This document shows positions 47,620 to 59,100 of a stretch of 64,000 nucleotides of DNA, piece by piece (positions within the stretch are counted from its first letter, which is position 1; each line of letters opens with the position of its first letter). This stretch comes from Plasmopara viticola (taxonomy: Eukaryota > Oomycota > Peronosporomycetes > Peronosporales > Peronosporaceae). Where the stretch lies: NCBI GenBank assembly GCA_001695595.3, contig MBPM02000033.1, positions 723,415-787,414 on the forward strand, written 5' to 3'. Under the pieces are notes generated by a model, which did not search any database, was not told where the DNA came from, and saw only the letters and a program-made list of their open reading frames with translations. The position numbers were made by a program, and so were the translations under genes.

Positions 47620-49634
47620 ATAACGATGTTACTACGCTGGTGTGGTAGCAGCGACGAAAAGACTTTCAGAGCAAGCTTCAGAAGTCTGATCGCCATTGTT
47701 TTCTCCGGTAAAAAATATACCAAAAGGGTCTATAGAAACTAGTCTTAATGTCACAAGCGCACGCCGTACATTTCAATGCGGCGTCATACGTAATTCTGAA
47801 GAGTTACATAAATGCATTTATCAAGCGAGCGTATACTTTTATCTGCTTCGCCATTGAAAGAGCGCTCGGCTCTTCATCATGACAATATTTTTTTCGTCTT
47901 GACATCATGAAACTTGCTGTCGGAGGGACAGAACGAGATCGACAAGGGCTGAGTAGCCATTCCATCGATAAAAGACGTATCCACGCATGGATTGAGCTGA
48001 TTCCTACTTATATCTTGGGGGGGGGGACGAGATCGACTTAGACGAGACCGTAGAATTAACACGGAAAATTTGTTTGGTATTTCCTTGGCAGCTGATCCAG
48101 GCACATTTTGCGCAGCCGCTTTCTCTTGGCGAATACAAGTTTACGGTGATGTTACTTAAGAATAATGTGCAGCTTCCCAGTCAATAAAATTAGCTTGCTG
48201 TCATTAGGCGAAAAATAGTTAACTTACCGCAGCGGAAAACTTGGGGCTAGTACCAAAATAGCTGGCGCTTATCTTGCCCAAAGTATACTGCGTTACCTTG
48301 AGAGGTAAGGACAACGCATGGATGGTGCACCACGATTCAAGAACCAACCAAATTGAACGGAATCCGCTGCTGAATGCGGATGACAGAACAAATCTATAGA
48401 GTAGCGAAAGCCGTATTTTGAAAGCAGTGCAGTTTTGATATGAGAACTAAACGCATGTGAATTAAGTAAGCTAAAATTAGATCCAACAACATCAGCAGGA
48501 ACTTAAATCGTATCCCTGTAAGCTAAAAGTCTTGAAGAAGATGAGTCTATTCAGCCTCTTCAAAGCTAGGGCTAACCAACATTTGCATGCTCATCAAGCA
48601 CCTCAGCGAAATGCTAACGCTGAATAACATGTACATAAGGAGTTTACATGCGATGCAGCTCGGCCGAACAAACCCGTTATGTTGCCAGCCTAAGCCCTTT
48701 TAGCTGCAAAGCGTCAGATTTAAAAAAGCGAGGTCAGACTTGCTGGTCTCTAGCACTGTTTCCTCTTAATGCTGAGGAGTAATTTTTAAGCGGCGAGATG
48801 TTGAACGTGACATCACCATGATTACGATTACTCGCAAATAATGAATTTCTTTGCAGGTGACGGTCTGCAGTAAAATAGACAAGCTCAGATCTGGGAAACT
48901 TGTATTCGCGCAAAGCAAAAAGAGTCTCTTTTATAGGTCGCGAAGGGCGATACGTACCTAAATGGACGGCCCGATAATATTGCAGTCCTCAACTTAGAAC
49001 TACACAAGTTGTGCACTCCTTGGCAGGGTTCGAGGTCCATTAACTAAAACGCTACAAGCAGTAGGTATCAGACAACAACATGGGAGTAAGAGGGAGCCAA
49101 GCGCGCTAGGACTCCGAATTCCTAAAACAAAAGTAACAACGACGTGTCGCTGAAGACACATGCTTGGCAAGCCACAAATGCAACGGCAGCAGAGGCGACA
49201 AGGCGAATGCAACGCAGACGACTGCGAAATGTTGCGACCCCAGCGAGAGGCTTCGAGCGAACGACAGTGAACAAACACGGCTTGTGGCCATTTTCTGAGC
49301 AGGTGCGAAGTAATGTAGTGTATTCATTCCGGTATTGGAGCATTCCGGAATTCTTCGAAAATACCTAATTACGAGCCGGTTTAAATACCGGTAGGGTGCC
49401 TCGGAACCACCATTCTTTTTTACGGATGGCCAACTTTTACTGGCTGATGTCCATTCGCCAAGAAAATGAGTGGCACCTTTTAAGCACATACAGTAAACTA
49501 ATTGCACAGACGAATAATAAAGCTTTTAGATTCTGGTACATTCTAGCAAGTCACTGGACATTATTAATAAGATCAGAACTGTTCAGATTTGTTGTAAATA
49601 AATGCGGTCATAATGATGAGGGATGGACAGCCGC

Positions 49635-50844
49635 TTAGAAGCTGCTAATATCTGTGCGGCTCGAGTCGAAATCATAGGCCTCTAGCTTCACAACCAGCAC
49701 CGTAATGTTATCGCACGTATGACGTTGAAGTGCTAGTCCGACGAGTGCGTTTGCGACTGCTTGGGGGTCTGTGTAGCCAACCGCCACACTTGCGGCCCGT
49801 TTGCTGGATACGACATCCCATAGCCCATCTGTTGCCAAGATGAGGAAACGGTCGGTTTTCGAAAGCTTGCGAGTCTGAATCTCTGGGTCGCACGAAATGT
49901 ATGGCTTGAGCGTCACGTCACCAATCGACCGTGACATGGCCAATTGCCCATTCACCCGCGGGACGTCAATGATTTTCTTGAGGGGCCACATTTTGTACAT
50001 AAAGTCGGGCTTGCCTGTGATAAACGCTCCTTTGGCTTCCAGCCGTTTGCGCTCGTCTTTCCGGTTTGGTTTCTGGTCGTCCGACATGGCAATCGCGTCG
50101 CCCCAACGAGTGACGACGACAGCGCGGGAGTCACCGACGTTCCGACGTGGAGAAAGCCGTCCCGTACGAGGGCAATGAGCAGCGTCGAGCCATCGTCCGT
50201 GGCGAACGACCGACGGTTGCTGTACCGTGCAGCGGTGCTGAGTGCAGAGTTGGTGGCGTCACGTGCATTGGTACAAAAGTCAGCATCTACAAGAAAGTTT
50301 GTGTTAGGCCTCGAAAGGATTGACGTGCCACCTTTTCGTGTAGAGCTGGACGTACCGAGTGCTCGCACAGCTTTGGTAATAGCGTCGTTCACAGTCATTT
50401 TCTGAGCGAAATGCTCGAGCACTTTGGAAAAGATGTGCTCGGCGCAATACCGAGACGCACGGTCCCCTGCATGGCCATCAAAGATGCCAAAGCAGCCGCT
50501 GGCAGAGCTAGAGTAGCCGTTTAACGTAAGTCTCTTTGTTGCTTTTCCTCCAATAAAGTAGACGTCCTATCAGGTGACAAGGTCAAGTGGAATGTTTCAA
50601 TGATGATGATGGCGACTTGACGTACCTCTTGATTATGTTTTCCACCACGGTCGGACGAGATGCCAACGGGCACGTCGTATAGATCGTCGGCCTTGAGGTC
50701 CTTGTAGATCGAGTCAAAGTCGTGCGACGTTGCGTAGGTAAATGGCTGGTGTTTGTATGAAGGTTGGAAATCAGTCATCATGGTGTGGATGCGATGTGAG
50801 CACGAGCGCGCTAATTTGGTTATGGCGTCTGACTTGCAAGCCAT
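49635..50844 (-). pseudogene. PP2C-type Ser/Thr phosphatase with a one-base frameshift
   Basis: Mn/Mg-dependent PPM-family phosphatase. Minus-strand exons 50844 (or 50781)-50626, 50533-50356 and 50286-49635; introns of 92 and 69 nt. Motifs in order: SSDRGGKHNQE, FGIFDGHAGDRAS (metal-binding DG), DDGSTLLIALVRDGFLHVG, VGDSRAVVVTRWGDA, RVNGQLAMSRSIGD, ATDGLWDVVSS and TCDNITVLVV with the last metal aspartate. Between HVG and VGDSRA (about 50139-50143) the frame shifts by one base, which cuts an otherwise complete protein of about 350 codons. Either this is a young pseudogene or a sequencing/assembly indel. Start choice: ATG 50781 (MMTDFQPSY) avoids overlap with the upstream gene's stop at 50820; ATG 50844 is the first in frame. 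Confidence 0.8.
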
Positions 50845-52312
50845 CCAAGAGAGATTTGTGGCAGACGGTGCCCAAAGAAAGCTACCCGTAATCTAATTGG
50901 GTTTTTAATCAGCCTACACGTAATATATATACTTCGATTTTAAGCAAGCACACGTACCTAAAGTCGCAAGCGTGCCATAAATCACAAGCGATGCATTAGG
51001 AAGACTTTGGTGACCCAGTATTGGCTGCACAAGCTCTCGCATAGCGCCAGCAATGAGCGCTTCAAATCGCTGGCTTGCCAATCGAGCACATCTTGACCAG
51101 AAAGGCTCTGCCACAAACGGCACGTCAGCGGGGGGTTTCTTAGGCACCACCAGGTTGAGCCACAGTCACTAGATGCTTTGGTGGACATGCAAGATTTGTA
51201 AACGAGATTGATAAGCAAGTAGGTGTAGCACATCACCGTGTACTCAACCAGAGAGTGCAGTCCTCCTAGTTTTCCTTTGATTCTGCGCTTCAAGTTCAAG
51301 AACGGACAGATGGACTGTACCATGTGTAGCAAACAGGAGTCTAGTATTTGATCACATTGCACATGGCATGTATACTTCTCTAGGAGCAAGAATCCGAAGC
51401 TACTATGGCTGCCGTGTGGCATACTCTCGAGTGGGCTACCGCTACAGATGTGCCCTCAGTGGGTACAGATACGGGCAGTCGTACATGAAATCACACTTTT
51501 GCCTGTGTCACGACAGGTCTGCCGCGACGTGAATATACAGCAGCAAGGAGATGTACTTCATCCTGAATCCCAAGCAATATTACTCTTAGCTAGGGATTGT
51601 GATGAAGTACACGCGTCATTGTTCCATTTACGGTAGAGCGAGTAAATCACTCGATAAAAATCGCACGCGAACATGTACAGTCGCTCTGTTAGCCCTAATA
51701 TCTTTGCCATCGCAGGATTTTCTCGAGTTGGTGAGCGTAAAAGCATAACACGATACAAGAAAGGATTTTGATGCGTCATACAATATGTTACTGTGCTAAG
51801 AGGCTGCCCGTGTGACACGACGTTCTCTGTATCGTACGATCATTAGCATGCATTGAGCATTGTCGATTGGTAGTATTTTCTCAGGAGCCATCGCGAATGA
51901 AGGGATACTCAAGTGACGACAAAACTATCACCAGCACACGATCGAACCAAATACTTAGCTTTGAGTCTTTGTTACATACTTCAAATCGCTACAATATTGA
52001 ATACGATTCGATGATCGTAGATCTAATACACGTCCACCTTGCGCGGGTATCAGGCGAACTTCCAGGCTCGAAAATTCGCAGAGACTTCGCATTGTTGCTT
52101 CAAATCTTCTTGCACCCAATTTTTCTTCTGAGTCCACACCTTGCATCACAAAGACTATCTGAGTAACCAGAAGAACGAGTGGATGGCCGACTCCATGTGA
52201 CAGGCCGTCAGAAAGCCGAGTGATCGCGGTAAACTGGCTTGCTGTCAGAAGGCCTTTCAAAGGAATGGTGGACGACAGGCACGGGGTATTTCTCTAAATT
52301 GCAGAATTAGAT
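50820..52312 (-). CDS. unidentified multi-exon membrane-protein-like gene, partial model
   Basis: Several minus-strand frames look coding and can be linked by plausible introns, but I cannot name a family or find the start. Best-supported are the last exons: about 51138-50958 (KPPADVPFVAEPFWSRCARLASQRFEAL...SLVIYGTLATL), a 76-nt GTACGT/TAG intron, and 50881-50820 (AFFGHRLPQISLGWLASQTP, stop). Upstream are a frame with GGLHSLVEYTVMCYTYLLINL (about 51420-51204), one with AKILGLTERLYMFACDFYRVIYSLY (about 51780-51640), and one with TASQFTAITRLSDGLSHGVGHPLVLLVTQIVF (about 52310-52080). The hydrophobic runs suggest membrane helices. The MULE-like element begins 38 bp beyond the most upstream frame, so any 5' exon lies across it. 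It may be broken. Confidence 0.35.
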
Positions 52313-52341
52313 AGAGGTTAAAATAAATCATATTAATATTG

Positions 52342-53447
52342 ATATTAAAGGGAAATGATACAGAGCAGGCACTTTTCGCAAACGGGCAGGCACTGGTGTT
52401 TATATGAATCTAATTGATTGGCATTTCTTCTCTGTGATTGGCTGGAGGGCTAATTCGCAGTCGTGATAACTTCTTTTGGCTCCGCTTTAACGTCCGTAAT
52501 TCGCCAGATGCTTGAAATAGTGTTTTTTGTGCTTCGGCTGCTTTCTTTTAGAAATAACGAATTTCCTTTTCAAGCGATCTTCGCTCATTATCGCTCTCCA
52601 AACGCAGCTCTTCGTACCGGATAGACCAAGACTTTTCCAAAGATTGATTAGCATCGTTGGCATGAACAGAGGAACGTTGCAACACTTCCAACTTGCCTTG
52701 ACTAGAGCGTAGTTGTGACGCCAAGTGCTCAAGCTTGGAATTCACCGATAAATCGTGTTGTTTCCAGCATGCTTGCACTTCTTGAGTCCTTGTTTTAAAC
52801 TCTTTTTTAAGCGCTGAAATAGTCTTACGCACAAGACTAATCACCGACTGGTGTCTAGTTTTCTTCAAGACCTGACGGCCACAACTTGAATGAGAACATA
52901 GCTCCACCTTGACACTATCAAGCTCTCGCTGGGCTGCCTCTTTGTCATCGTTGAGCGCAGACGCCGCTTGCAATGCTTCGCTTGCCCGTCGACATTCGTC
53001 ATCAACTTGTCGCAATAGCGAACTCTTTTCCAAAGCAAATTGTTGTTGCCAGTGCGTCTGTCGCTGTCGAGCTGCCGGACTTGTTAGGGACTTGGCAGAC
53101 AATGCGTTTGCCAGCTGCTTCTCTACTTCCTGCACCTGAGTTGCCCGTCGCGCCAACTCTATATGTTGATGTAATTGAGCTTGCCAAGAGTTTGCAGGGT
53201 GTTCATGGTGATGTTACTGCGGAAGAATACGTCAAAGTTGCGTGGTAAGTCGCGGTTTTAACGTCGAAAAGTAGTTTTGGGATAAGTTGCATCTGAGATT
53301 GGTGTAGCATATGAGATTATTATCACGACTGAGAATTAACTCTCCAGCCAATCACAGAGAAGAATCGCCAATCAATTTAATTCATATAAACATCAGTGCC
53401 TGCCCGTTAGCGAAAAGTGCCTGCCCGGTATCATTTCCCATATTAAA
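52342..53447. mobile_element. MULE-like DNA transposon with 120-bp terminal inverted repeats and 8-bp target duplication
   Basis: Element 52350-53439 (1090 bp). The ends are inverted repeats of 120 bp (52350-52469 and 53320-53439), both starting GGGAAATGATAC and differing at about 11 positions (about 91% identity). Direct repeats ATATTAAA flank it at 52342-52349 and 53440-53447. Each TIR contains GGGCAGGCAC-like decamers spaced 21 bp apart near its outer end, possible transposase sites. Long TIRs, a terminal GGG and an 8-bp duplication fit Mutator-like elements best; hAT elements also make 8-bp duplications but have short TIRs. The 850-bp interior has no transposase, so it is non-autonomous, and carries a coiled-coil ORF (see next). 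Confidence 0.88.
52548..53156 (-). CDS. coiled-coil ORF inside the MULE-like element, possible captured gene fragment
   Basis: A 202-codon open frame lies wholly between the TIRs. Its product is a regular coiled coil: VQEVEKQLANAL, then FALEKSSLLRQVDDECRRASEAL, DKEAAQRELDSVKVEL, SALKKEFKTRTQEVQACWKQH and SLEKSWSIRYEELRLESDNERRSLEKEI. It contains no transposase feature. Upstream on the minus strand, AACATATAG before the frame looks like a splice acceptor, and a short ATG frame (from about 53204) could be a first exon. This is what a Pack-MULE-type capture of part of a host gene would look like. The parent gene is not in this window. Whether it is transcribed is unknown. Confidence 0.55.
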   Translation of the reverse strand: MARRATQVQEVEKQLANALSAKSLTSPAARQRQTHWQQQFALEKSSLLRQVDDECRRASEALQAASALNDDKEAAQRELDSVKVELCSHSSCGRQVLKKTRHQSVISLVRKTISALKKEFKTRTQEVQACWKQHDLSVNSKLEHLASQLRSSQGKLEVLQRSSVHANDANQSLEKSWSIRYEELRLESDNERRSLEKEIRYF

Positions 53448-55221
53448 TTACTTCATCTATAGACTACACAAGATCGAGGATAGTAAACAGTAAAAATTGC
53501 AACTCCTTGTGCAAGCCTCCACTGTGCAAAGGGTTGTATAAATTAATAGCTCTTGCTAGTACTATGCTGGAAAACTATCTATTTTTAATCCTCGCAAATA
53601 TCCAGAGTGGATAGAATCATCTGATTGCATCCGTCGTACGTGCAGTTGTTGCTGCATGAAAGTCTTGTTAGCCTCTACAAACTTGATGAGGCGGCTGCAT
53701 TGCAGCCCTCCCACCTGTCAAATAGCTGATAAGTGTCACAGTGATCGAGTTCTGTAATCCTGGGGTCAGAAAACTTCAGCCCGGGCGGTATCCATTACTG
53801 TGGGTCCTATGAAGGTAAATGCGAAGGTCTCCATCCTTAGACTGCGAAATATGGAGGTAGTTACAGTGGTTATCTGACCACTAAAGTGTCCATGATTCCA
53901 GATGGCCAGGTGCGTGTGACGCAAGCACTCTCGGCCTTAAACGTCAGGCTAAAAGTGATTTTTTTTACGTAAAATCACTTACTGAAGTTGTTTGTGTCTT
54001 TAAAACACATAAAGGACACGTCGAGTTTGACATTTTATCTAGAGAACTCAGACTTTCGCCAAAACGCGCACTTTCTTGAGGTAGGTGAGTATATTAAGGA
54101 AGCGGCTTCCATTGCTTGTACGCCACTCTCCAAACCACCCAAGCTGATTGTATCAGAAAACTACTACTCAAAGAAGGTCGCGATTTGGAATCCGAACCAG
54201 CGGAAACTCGTGCCGCACGATGGGGTCTGATACAATGATCATGCTTGCGCTCGTGCGCTCATAATATAAACTTCCGGCGCTTGTTTGGCGTAATGTCAAT
54301 GCCGAGACACATTGATGATACATCTTTTTCGGTGCTTCTTTGTCAATATAGTAAACAATGCAAGTTTAATCGATCGGCTCACCAATACTACATTTCCGCA
54401 AACTTCCCGCCAACTGTGCCTACAAGATCAATTGTACTATTTGTTTAGCGAATCGTGTGCGGATTGTCTGCTATCGGGCTCATCCCAATGATTGGAACAG
54501 CGTCTGTCAAATGTAGTGGAGATTTGTGGGTCCTTGTCCTGTCCGGAAGGACATGGCAATTCATACAGTAGCCTTGCTGTTTTTCCGCTTAATTGGCTAG
54601 GATGTATGTCAAATGCAGCTTTGCTCATGTTGCTATTGGTATTTAGCAAGCAAGAGGCGATGTCGAGGCTTACGACTTCGAAACAGTCCGCCAGTGTTGG
54701 CGGACTTTGTAAAAGAGCCGTGGTATTTTTACGTATTTTACCTATTACAGGACCTTTACGTGGTTTTTCCCCCACGAGTATACTACGAAAGCAAATAAAA
54801 CGCTTTCTTCAGGCCTTAGTAGCCGCCAATTTAAGCATTTCATCGCTCGAGATGTAGACCATACCTTTATTTTATTGTCGGTTGGAGCAAAGACTAAGCC
54901 GAATCTACTTTATCCACTTTAGGATGGAACACACCGTCTGGCAAATAATGGCATTGCACTAGCGTTGAATGTATTATATATGAGAATTGCTTTCGGTGAA
55001 AGGATAATTTGTTTTTTATGTCCCACCAACCGGTGATGGGGAAGCAAGTTGCTCGGCCGAAAATCAGCTTCAAGCCAATACCAATCGGAATGAGATGACG
55101 TCTCTACGTTTGATGAAAATTTGCAATTGAGGCCCTGGACTGGCATTTTATAAATAAGTAACATATCTGTTGTACAATAAGGCGCTCAATTCTACTAGTG
55201 TGTGCCAGCTAATTATCTTAC
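53448..55221. other. gap, probably eroded retrotransposon DNA
   Basis: No gene is supported. A minus-strand frame at 55164-54919 may be the integrase end of the gypsy remnant to the right (LVGHKKQIILSPK). Frames at 54.4-54.9 kb overlap on both strands. AT-rich overall. Confidence 0.4.
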
Positions 55222-56250
55222 CTATGATAAAGCACGTCGACGAGCACAATGAGCTTGCCGGGCTCGAAAAAACCATATTTCATGAAGAATGATAGTCATC
55301 TTGCTATTTATGAGGCGGACGTAGGGCGCATTAATTGTCGTCTTTAGGATTGCATGGCTCGGAACAATCCACAGATGGCTTATCACGCTAGTGATACACT
55401 CGAATTTTACATGTACATACTCTATGGCAAGTATCCCCAAGTCATAAGCAAAGTATTGTCATTTGGCAGCTCTAACTTTCCAGGAGGGAACGAGACGACG
55501 TCTCAGTGACGGTCCTCATCGAGTTACAGTAATGCGCACGTGATGGTACAGGCAAATGCTCGCCAAACAACATTGTTTGATCCGCAAAATTAAGACAAAT
55601 GACCACTTAAAGCTCTCTTTATAACTAGCAAAAGCCTTCTGGTGCTAGCTCCTTTAGTACAGTCCGATGTATAATACATCGAGAGAAAGCTTTACAAAAA
55701 CCCGCACAATACTTAAAAAGGAATTAGTTAGGCCTGATAATCAGCTAATATCATTTTGTATTCATACTTTAGACCAAGCCAGAATGAATCAACTATCTCG
55801 GATTTTTTTGCCCAAACCCTACAACTACTAAAAAGAAGCCGAGTGCTTCAATTTTATTTGCCGCAAAGGCATATTTGCCGATATAAAACATTTTTTTTGT
55901 TTGCCTTCATGATATAACAAATTTATTAGGTGCCTTCGGAGTCGACTGAACTCTTTTGGAATGGCGTTGTACGTGTCAAAGTATGCCGGGACGAAAGACC
56001 CGAATGATTTAAGCAATTATGTGACCAGATGACCAAACGATGCCAGAGTCAAGCGTCTAGTAATTTTGTGGCATCACAAGCTATACTGCTAAGCCTTCTG
56101 ACGTCATGAAGAGTATTTATGATCCTTTTGATCGTATAAAAGTGACCTTGTTTCAGGTCCATTACACCATATAGCGTACGTGCATCGCCAATATGCAACA
56201 CGTTCTTCGTTAGGATCGGAGTTAAACTGCTAAGCATTTGCATGAGCTAT
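55222..56250 (-). mobile_element. third degenerate Ty3/gypsy pol remnant (RT to RNase H)
   Basis: Read on the minus strand from 56250: YGVMDLKQGHFYTI matches the YSTIDLTDGFYQI-type RT block; LLKSFGSFVPAYFDTYNAI (about 56015) matches LLRPVRDFAPSYFDDVFVH, with the FDD catalytic pair changed to FDT; then a KCIFAAxEI-like segment in a shifted frame near 55880. At 55440-55222 LGILAIEYVHVKFECI followed by SHAILKTTINAP matches the RNase H stretch KELLAMKYALVKF...DHASLRTATQSP. Catalytic residues and frame are lost. Orientation is opposite to the other two remnants. Confidence 0.68.
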
Positions 56251-58447
56251 TTTACCACCTCCCGTTAGGTTTGAGGATACAGAGAGTTGGTGACAAATGT
56301 GGAAACTTCAACTATCGCACCTCAATGCCTAATTCTTCTCTCTGATAGGGTTTTTGATGGTCGGTCTCTGTAGAAAACATTTAAATGACTCTTACATAAA
56401 TGGAACATCAGATCCTTGGAACCCTGCAGAAACTGTGAGACTAAGCACAACTACGTTGTCTGAAATGCTGATCCTAATTAACTTTGTCCAAAAAAAAATT
56501 ATGTATATGATCCTATGAGGAGCTTAGAACATCACCTCTTAGCTATCTAGAAATGATCTAAAATTATTCCTGTGCAAAAGTAAAGTGCTTCGATATTTTT
56601 TTAAAAGTTTAGGATACCCCCCCCCCTGAAATGTTTTCGGCTTCTGTCTCAGCCAAGAACTTAATTGTTTTGGGCTTTTCAACATTCAATACATTTGGCA
56701 TCTCTGGTCATGAAGCGCACCTGCGGTAACGCGCCAACTAGATGAAGAGCATGTAATGTAATGTATTACGGTATCGCGTTGCCAAGTTATGCACGTGCTA
56801 GGCTCAGTCTGGCTAGTCCACGGCATAGAGTGGTGTCCGCATACGTCGGGTCTCGTTCGGCGGGCAGTGCAGCCAGCACAGAGGTCGTGAGGGTCTTCCT
56901 TTTTTTTGTTTATCTCTGACTTGGTAAGAGCCCAGGTGGCCCTGGTGCTGGAGACCGTCGCGTCGAGGGTGAGACTCGTTAGAGACCTGCAGATGCCCGA
57001 GAGCACCTGCCCGAAGCGCGCGAGCATTTATCCCCCGCGCTTGGAAGGAGGGCGTCACCATGAAGAGCATATTATCCTAAACTAAGGCCTTTTTATTAAT
57101 TAGGGAGTACCTTTGTATCACATATCTAATCTTGGTTTTGTAAGCTGTATTAATTGCACTTAATTTCCATTTGTGTTAATGTGCTAGCTCCACCTCCACC
57201 ATTTTGTGAAAGTATGCCACAGTTGTGACTTGCAGAGCATTGTTACCCGAAGCTGGTGGCGCTATGTTGACCCTGTGAAAACAATGCTACCTAGGGAATC
57301 TTTGGTGTATTCGGCAGACAATGCTGCCAGCATATAACAAGAATTGTTTTTCGCAAGACGTCGTCACGTGCACGCACAATTGGGTTGGAGAGAGGTCTCA
57401 AAGTCAGTTGCGCTTGAGCAGGTCTGGACTAGTCTTATTGATCAATTCAGGGCTCGTAATTTAAACACGGCATACTCAGCATAAAATCATACTTGTCTAT
57501 GTCAAAAAAATGAAAGAGCGTCGTGCTTTTGAAGTCCACACAATTAGCAGCGAGGGGTACTTAGACCATGAAGTTGTCAAGAGTCATCACATTAGCCGGT
57601 CAAGCTAAGCTCTATTTGGTTTGGCTGCTTTCCTTAGAGCATCAGCTGACCAGAGCTATCTGACCGCAAGCATTTGCTGGTGCAAAGATCATTTTGGACT
57701 CATAAGACTCGAAATGATTTTATTTGCTTTTGTCCCCTTGCTTTTCCATGAACAGTCTACTGCCAGTGGGTGTTATATCGAGATCTAGGGGCATAAACAT
57801 TTTCCAAGGTGTATATCAAGCGCAGTTTGTGCCATCAGCACCAAAAGTAGCAAAGGTGTTGGTGCAAGAACTGCAATAATACTTTTTTAGGCCTGTATGT
57901 ACTTAAAGAGGCACGGATATAAGCCCGGAAGTCAAGTGTTCCACGCCTAGCTCAAAATTATGCCAAAGTCGAGATATCTAATAGGTGAGATGTATCTGAT
58001 CTGGAAAAGTGGTAAGTGTATGTTCCTACGTCTTAAGGGCCAGTATACAATTATAATACCAAAATAAGCCTAAGTAGTACTATAAGCTTTTTGACGGTGG
58101 GTACATCGTGTGTCTCAGGTCTCACACCTTACAGAATCACTCATACTAATATTTTTTGAATAAATTGTGTTACGTTCGGGTCTAGGGAGTGCGTACCATC
58201 TTATCTTTTGACTTCTTACAACACCGTGTGAGAAATTGTGACACGAGAAGGTTTGCACTTGAATGAATACTTCAAGGTCGTGCCGACTTGTTTGAGCCGA
58301 GTTTCTTCGTACACGCCACGCGAGGAGTGACTTCAAAAAAGCCCTCGCAGAGATAAACGTGCGAATCGGCTCCATGGCCTGTATCGATAATACCGACCTG
58401 AATGGTCCTCCTTGACCTTGTCGAGCCCGTTGTTTGATGGGTCATTG
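56251..58447. other. gap without a supported gene
   Basis: Overlapping minus-strand frames at 56.69-57.07 kb are of higher GC than the surroundings but show no motif. A C10 run occurs near 56621. Minus-strand frames at 58.1-58.6 kb run into the tandem repeat array and have no family signature I trust. Confidence 0.4.
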
Positions 58448-59100
58448 GAAGTCTCACAAGATGTCATCTTGCGTCGGTGATCGGTGGTGGACGAATCACA
58501 AAGTCCATCGCCAACTCCGTTTGCGTTCCTAGCAAATGTGTTAGCCCCAGAATGACTCGTCTCTAACAACTCTCTCTTCCTTTTGGTCCTCAATTTTGGT
58601 GACCCCCTAAATGAGTATCAGAAGTCTCACAAGACGACAACTTGCGTCGGTATCGGTGATGGACGAGTCACAAAGTCCATCGTCGACTCCGTTGGCGCCC
58701 GTGAATGACTCGTCTCTAACGACTCTATTTTCCTTTCGGTCCTCAATTTTGGTGACCCTTTAAATGAGTAATCAGAAGTCTCACAAGATGACCTCTTGCG
58801 TCGGTTATCGGTGATGGACGAGTTACATACTCTATCGTCAACTCCGATTGCGTTCCTAGCAAATGTAAGCCCTAGAATGAGTTGTCCCTAACGACTCTCT
58901 CTTCCCTATGGTCCTCAATTTTGGTGACCTTCTAAATGAGTGATCAGAAGTCTCACAAGACGACAACTTACGTCGGTAATCGGTGGTGGACGAGTCACAA
59001 AGTCCATCGCCAGTTCTGTAAGCGTTCCTAGCACACGTATTAGTCCGAGAATGACACGTCTTTTCCGACTCTACCTCCCTCCTGGTCCTTTACATCTCGA
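58448..59100. repeat. four-copy tandem repeat of about 155-173 bp
   Basis: Units start with GAAGTCTCACAAGA at 58448, 58621, 58775 and 58947 (spacings 173, 154 and 172). Each then has TTGCGTCGGT, GGACGAGTCACAAAGTCCATC, GAATGACTCGTCTCTAACGACTCT and TCCTCAATTTTGGTGACC in the same order, with substitutions; copy 2 has lost about 18 bp in the GTTCCTAGCAAATG part, and copy 4 degrades towards 59100. Copies differ by roughly 10-15% by eye. It may be a minisatellite or an old internal repeat of a gene; no continuous protein frame runs through all copies. Confidence 0.85.

Larger units (their letters stand above)
46351..49634. other. gene-poor stretch with inverted repeats
   Basis: No gene is supported. 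Frames near 46.6-46.9 and 47.1-47.5 kb are open over 80-125 codons but have no recognised domain; they may be fossil transposon coding sequence. Two inverted repeats at 47331-47416 and 47472-47619 are listed separately. A G9 run occurs near 48019. Frames at 49.0-49.5 kb overlap on both strands and look spurious. Confidence 0.4.

Noticed and set aside
49106..49507. 133-codon minus-strand frame
   Set aside because: Overlaps another open frame of similar length on the same strand, has low-complexity Cys/Leu content and no domain.
58272..58457. Minus-strand frame with IIDTGHG resembling the subtilase aspartate motif
   Set aside because: No second or third subtilase motif nearby and the frame stops soon; a chance match.
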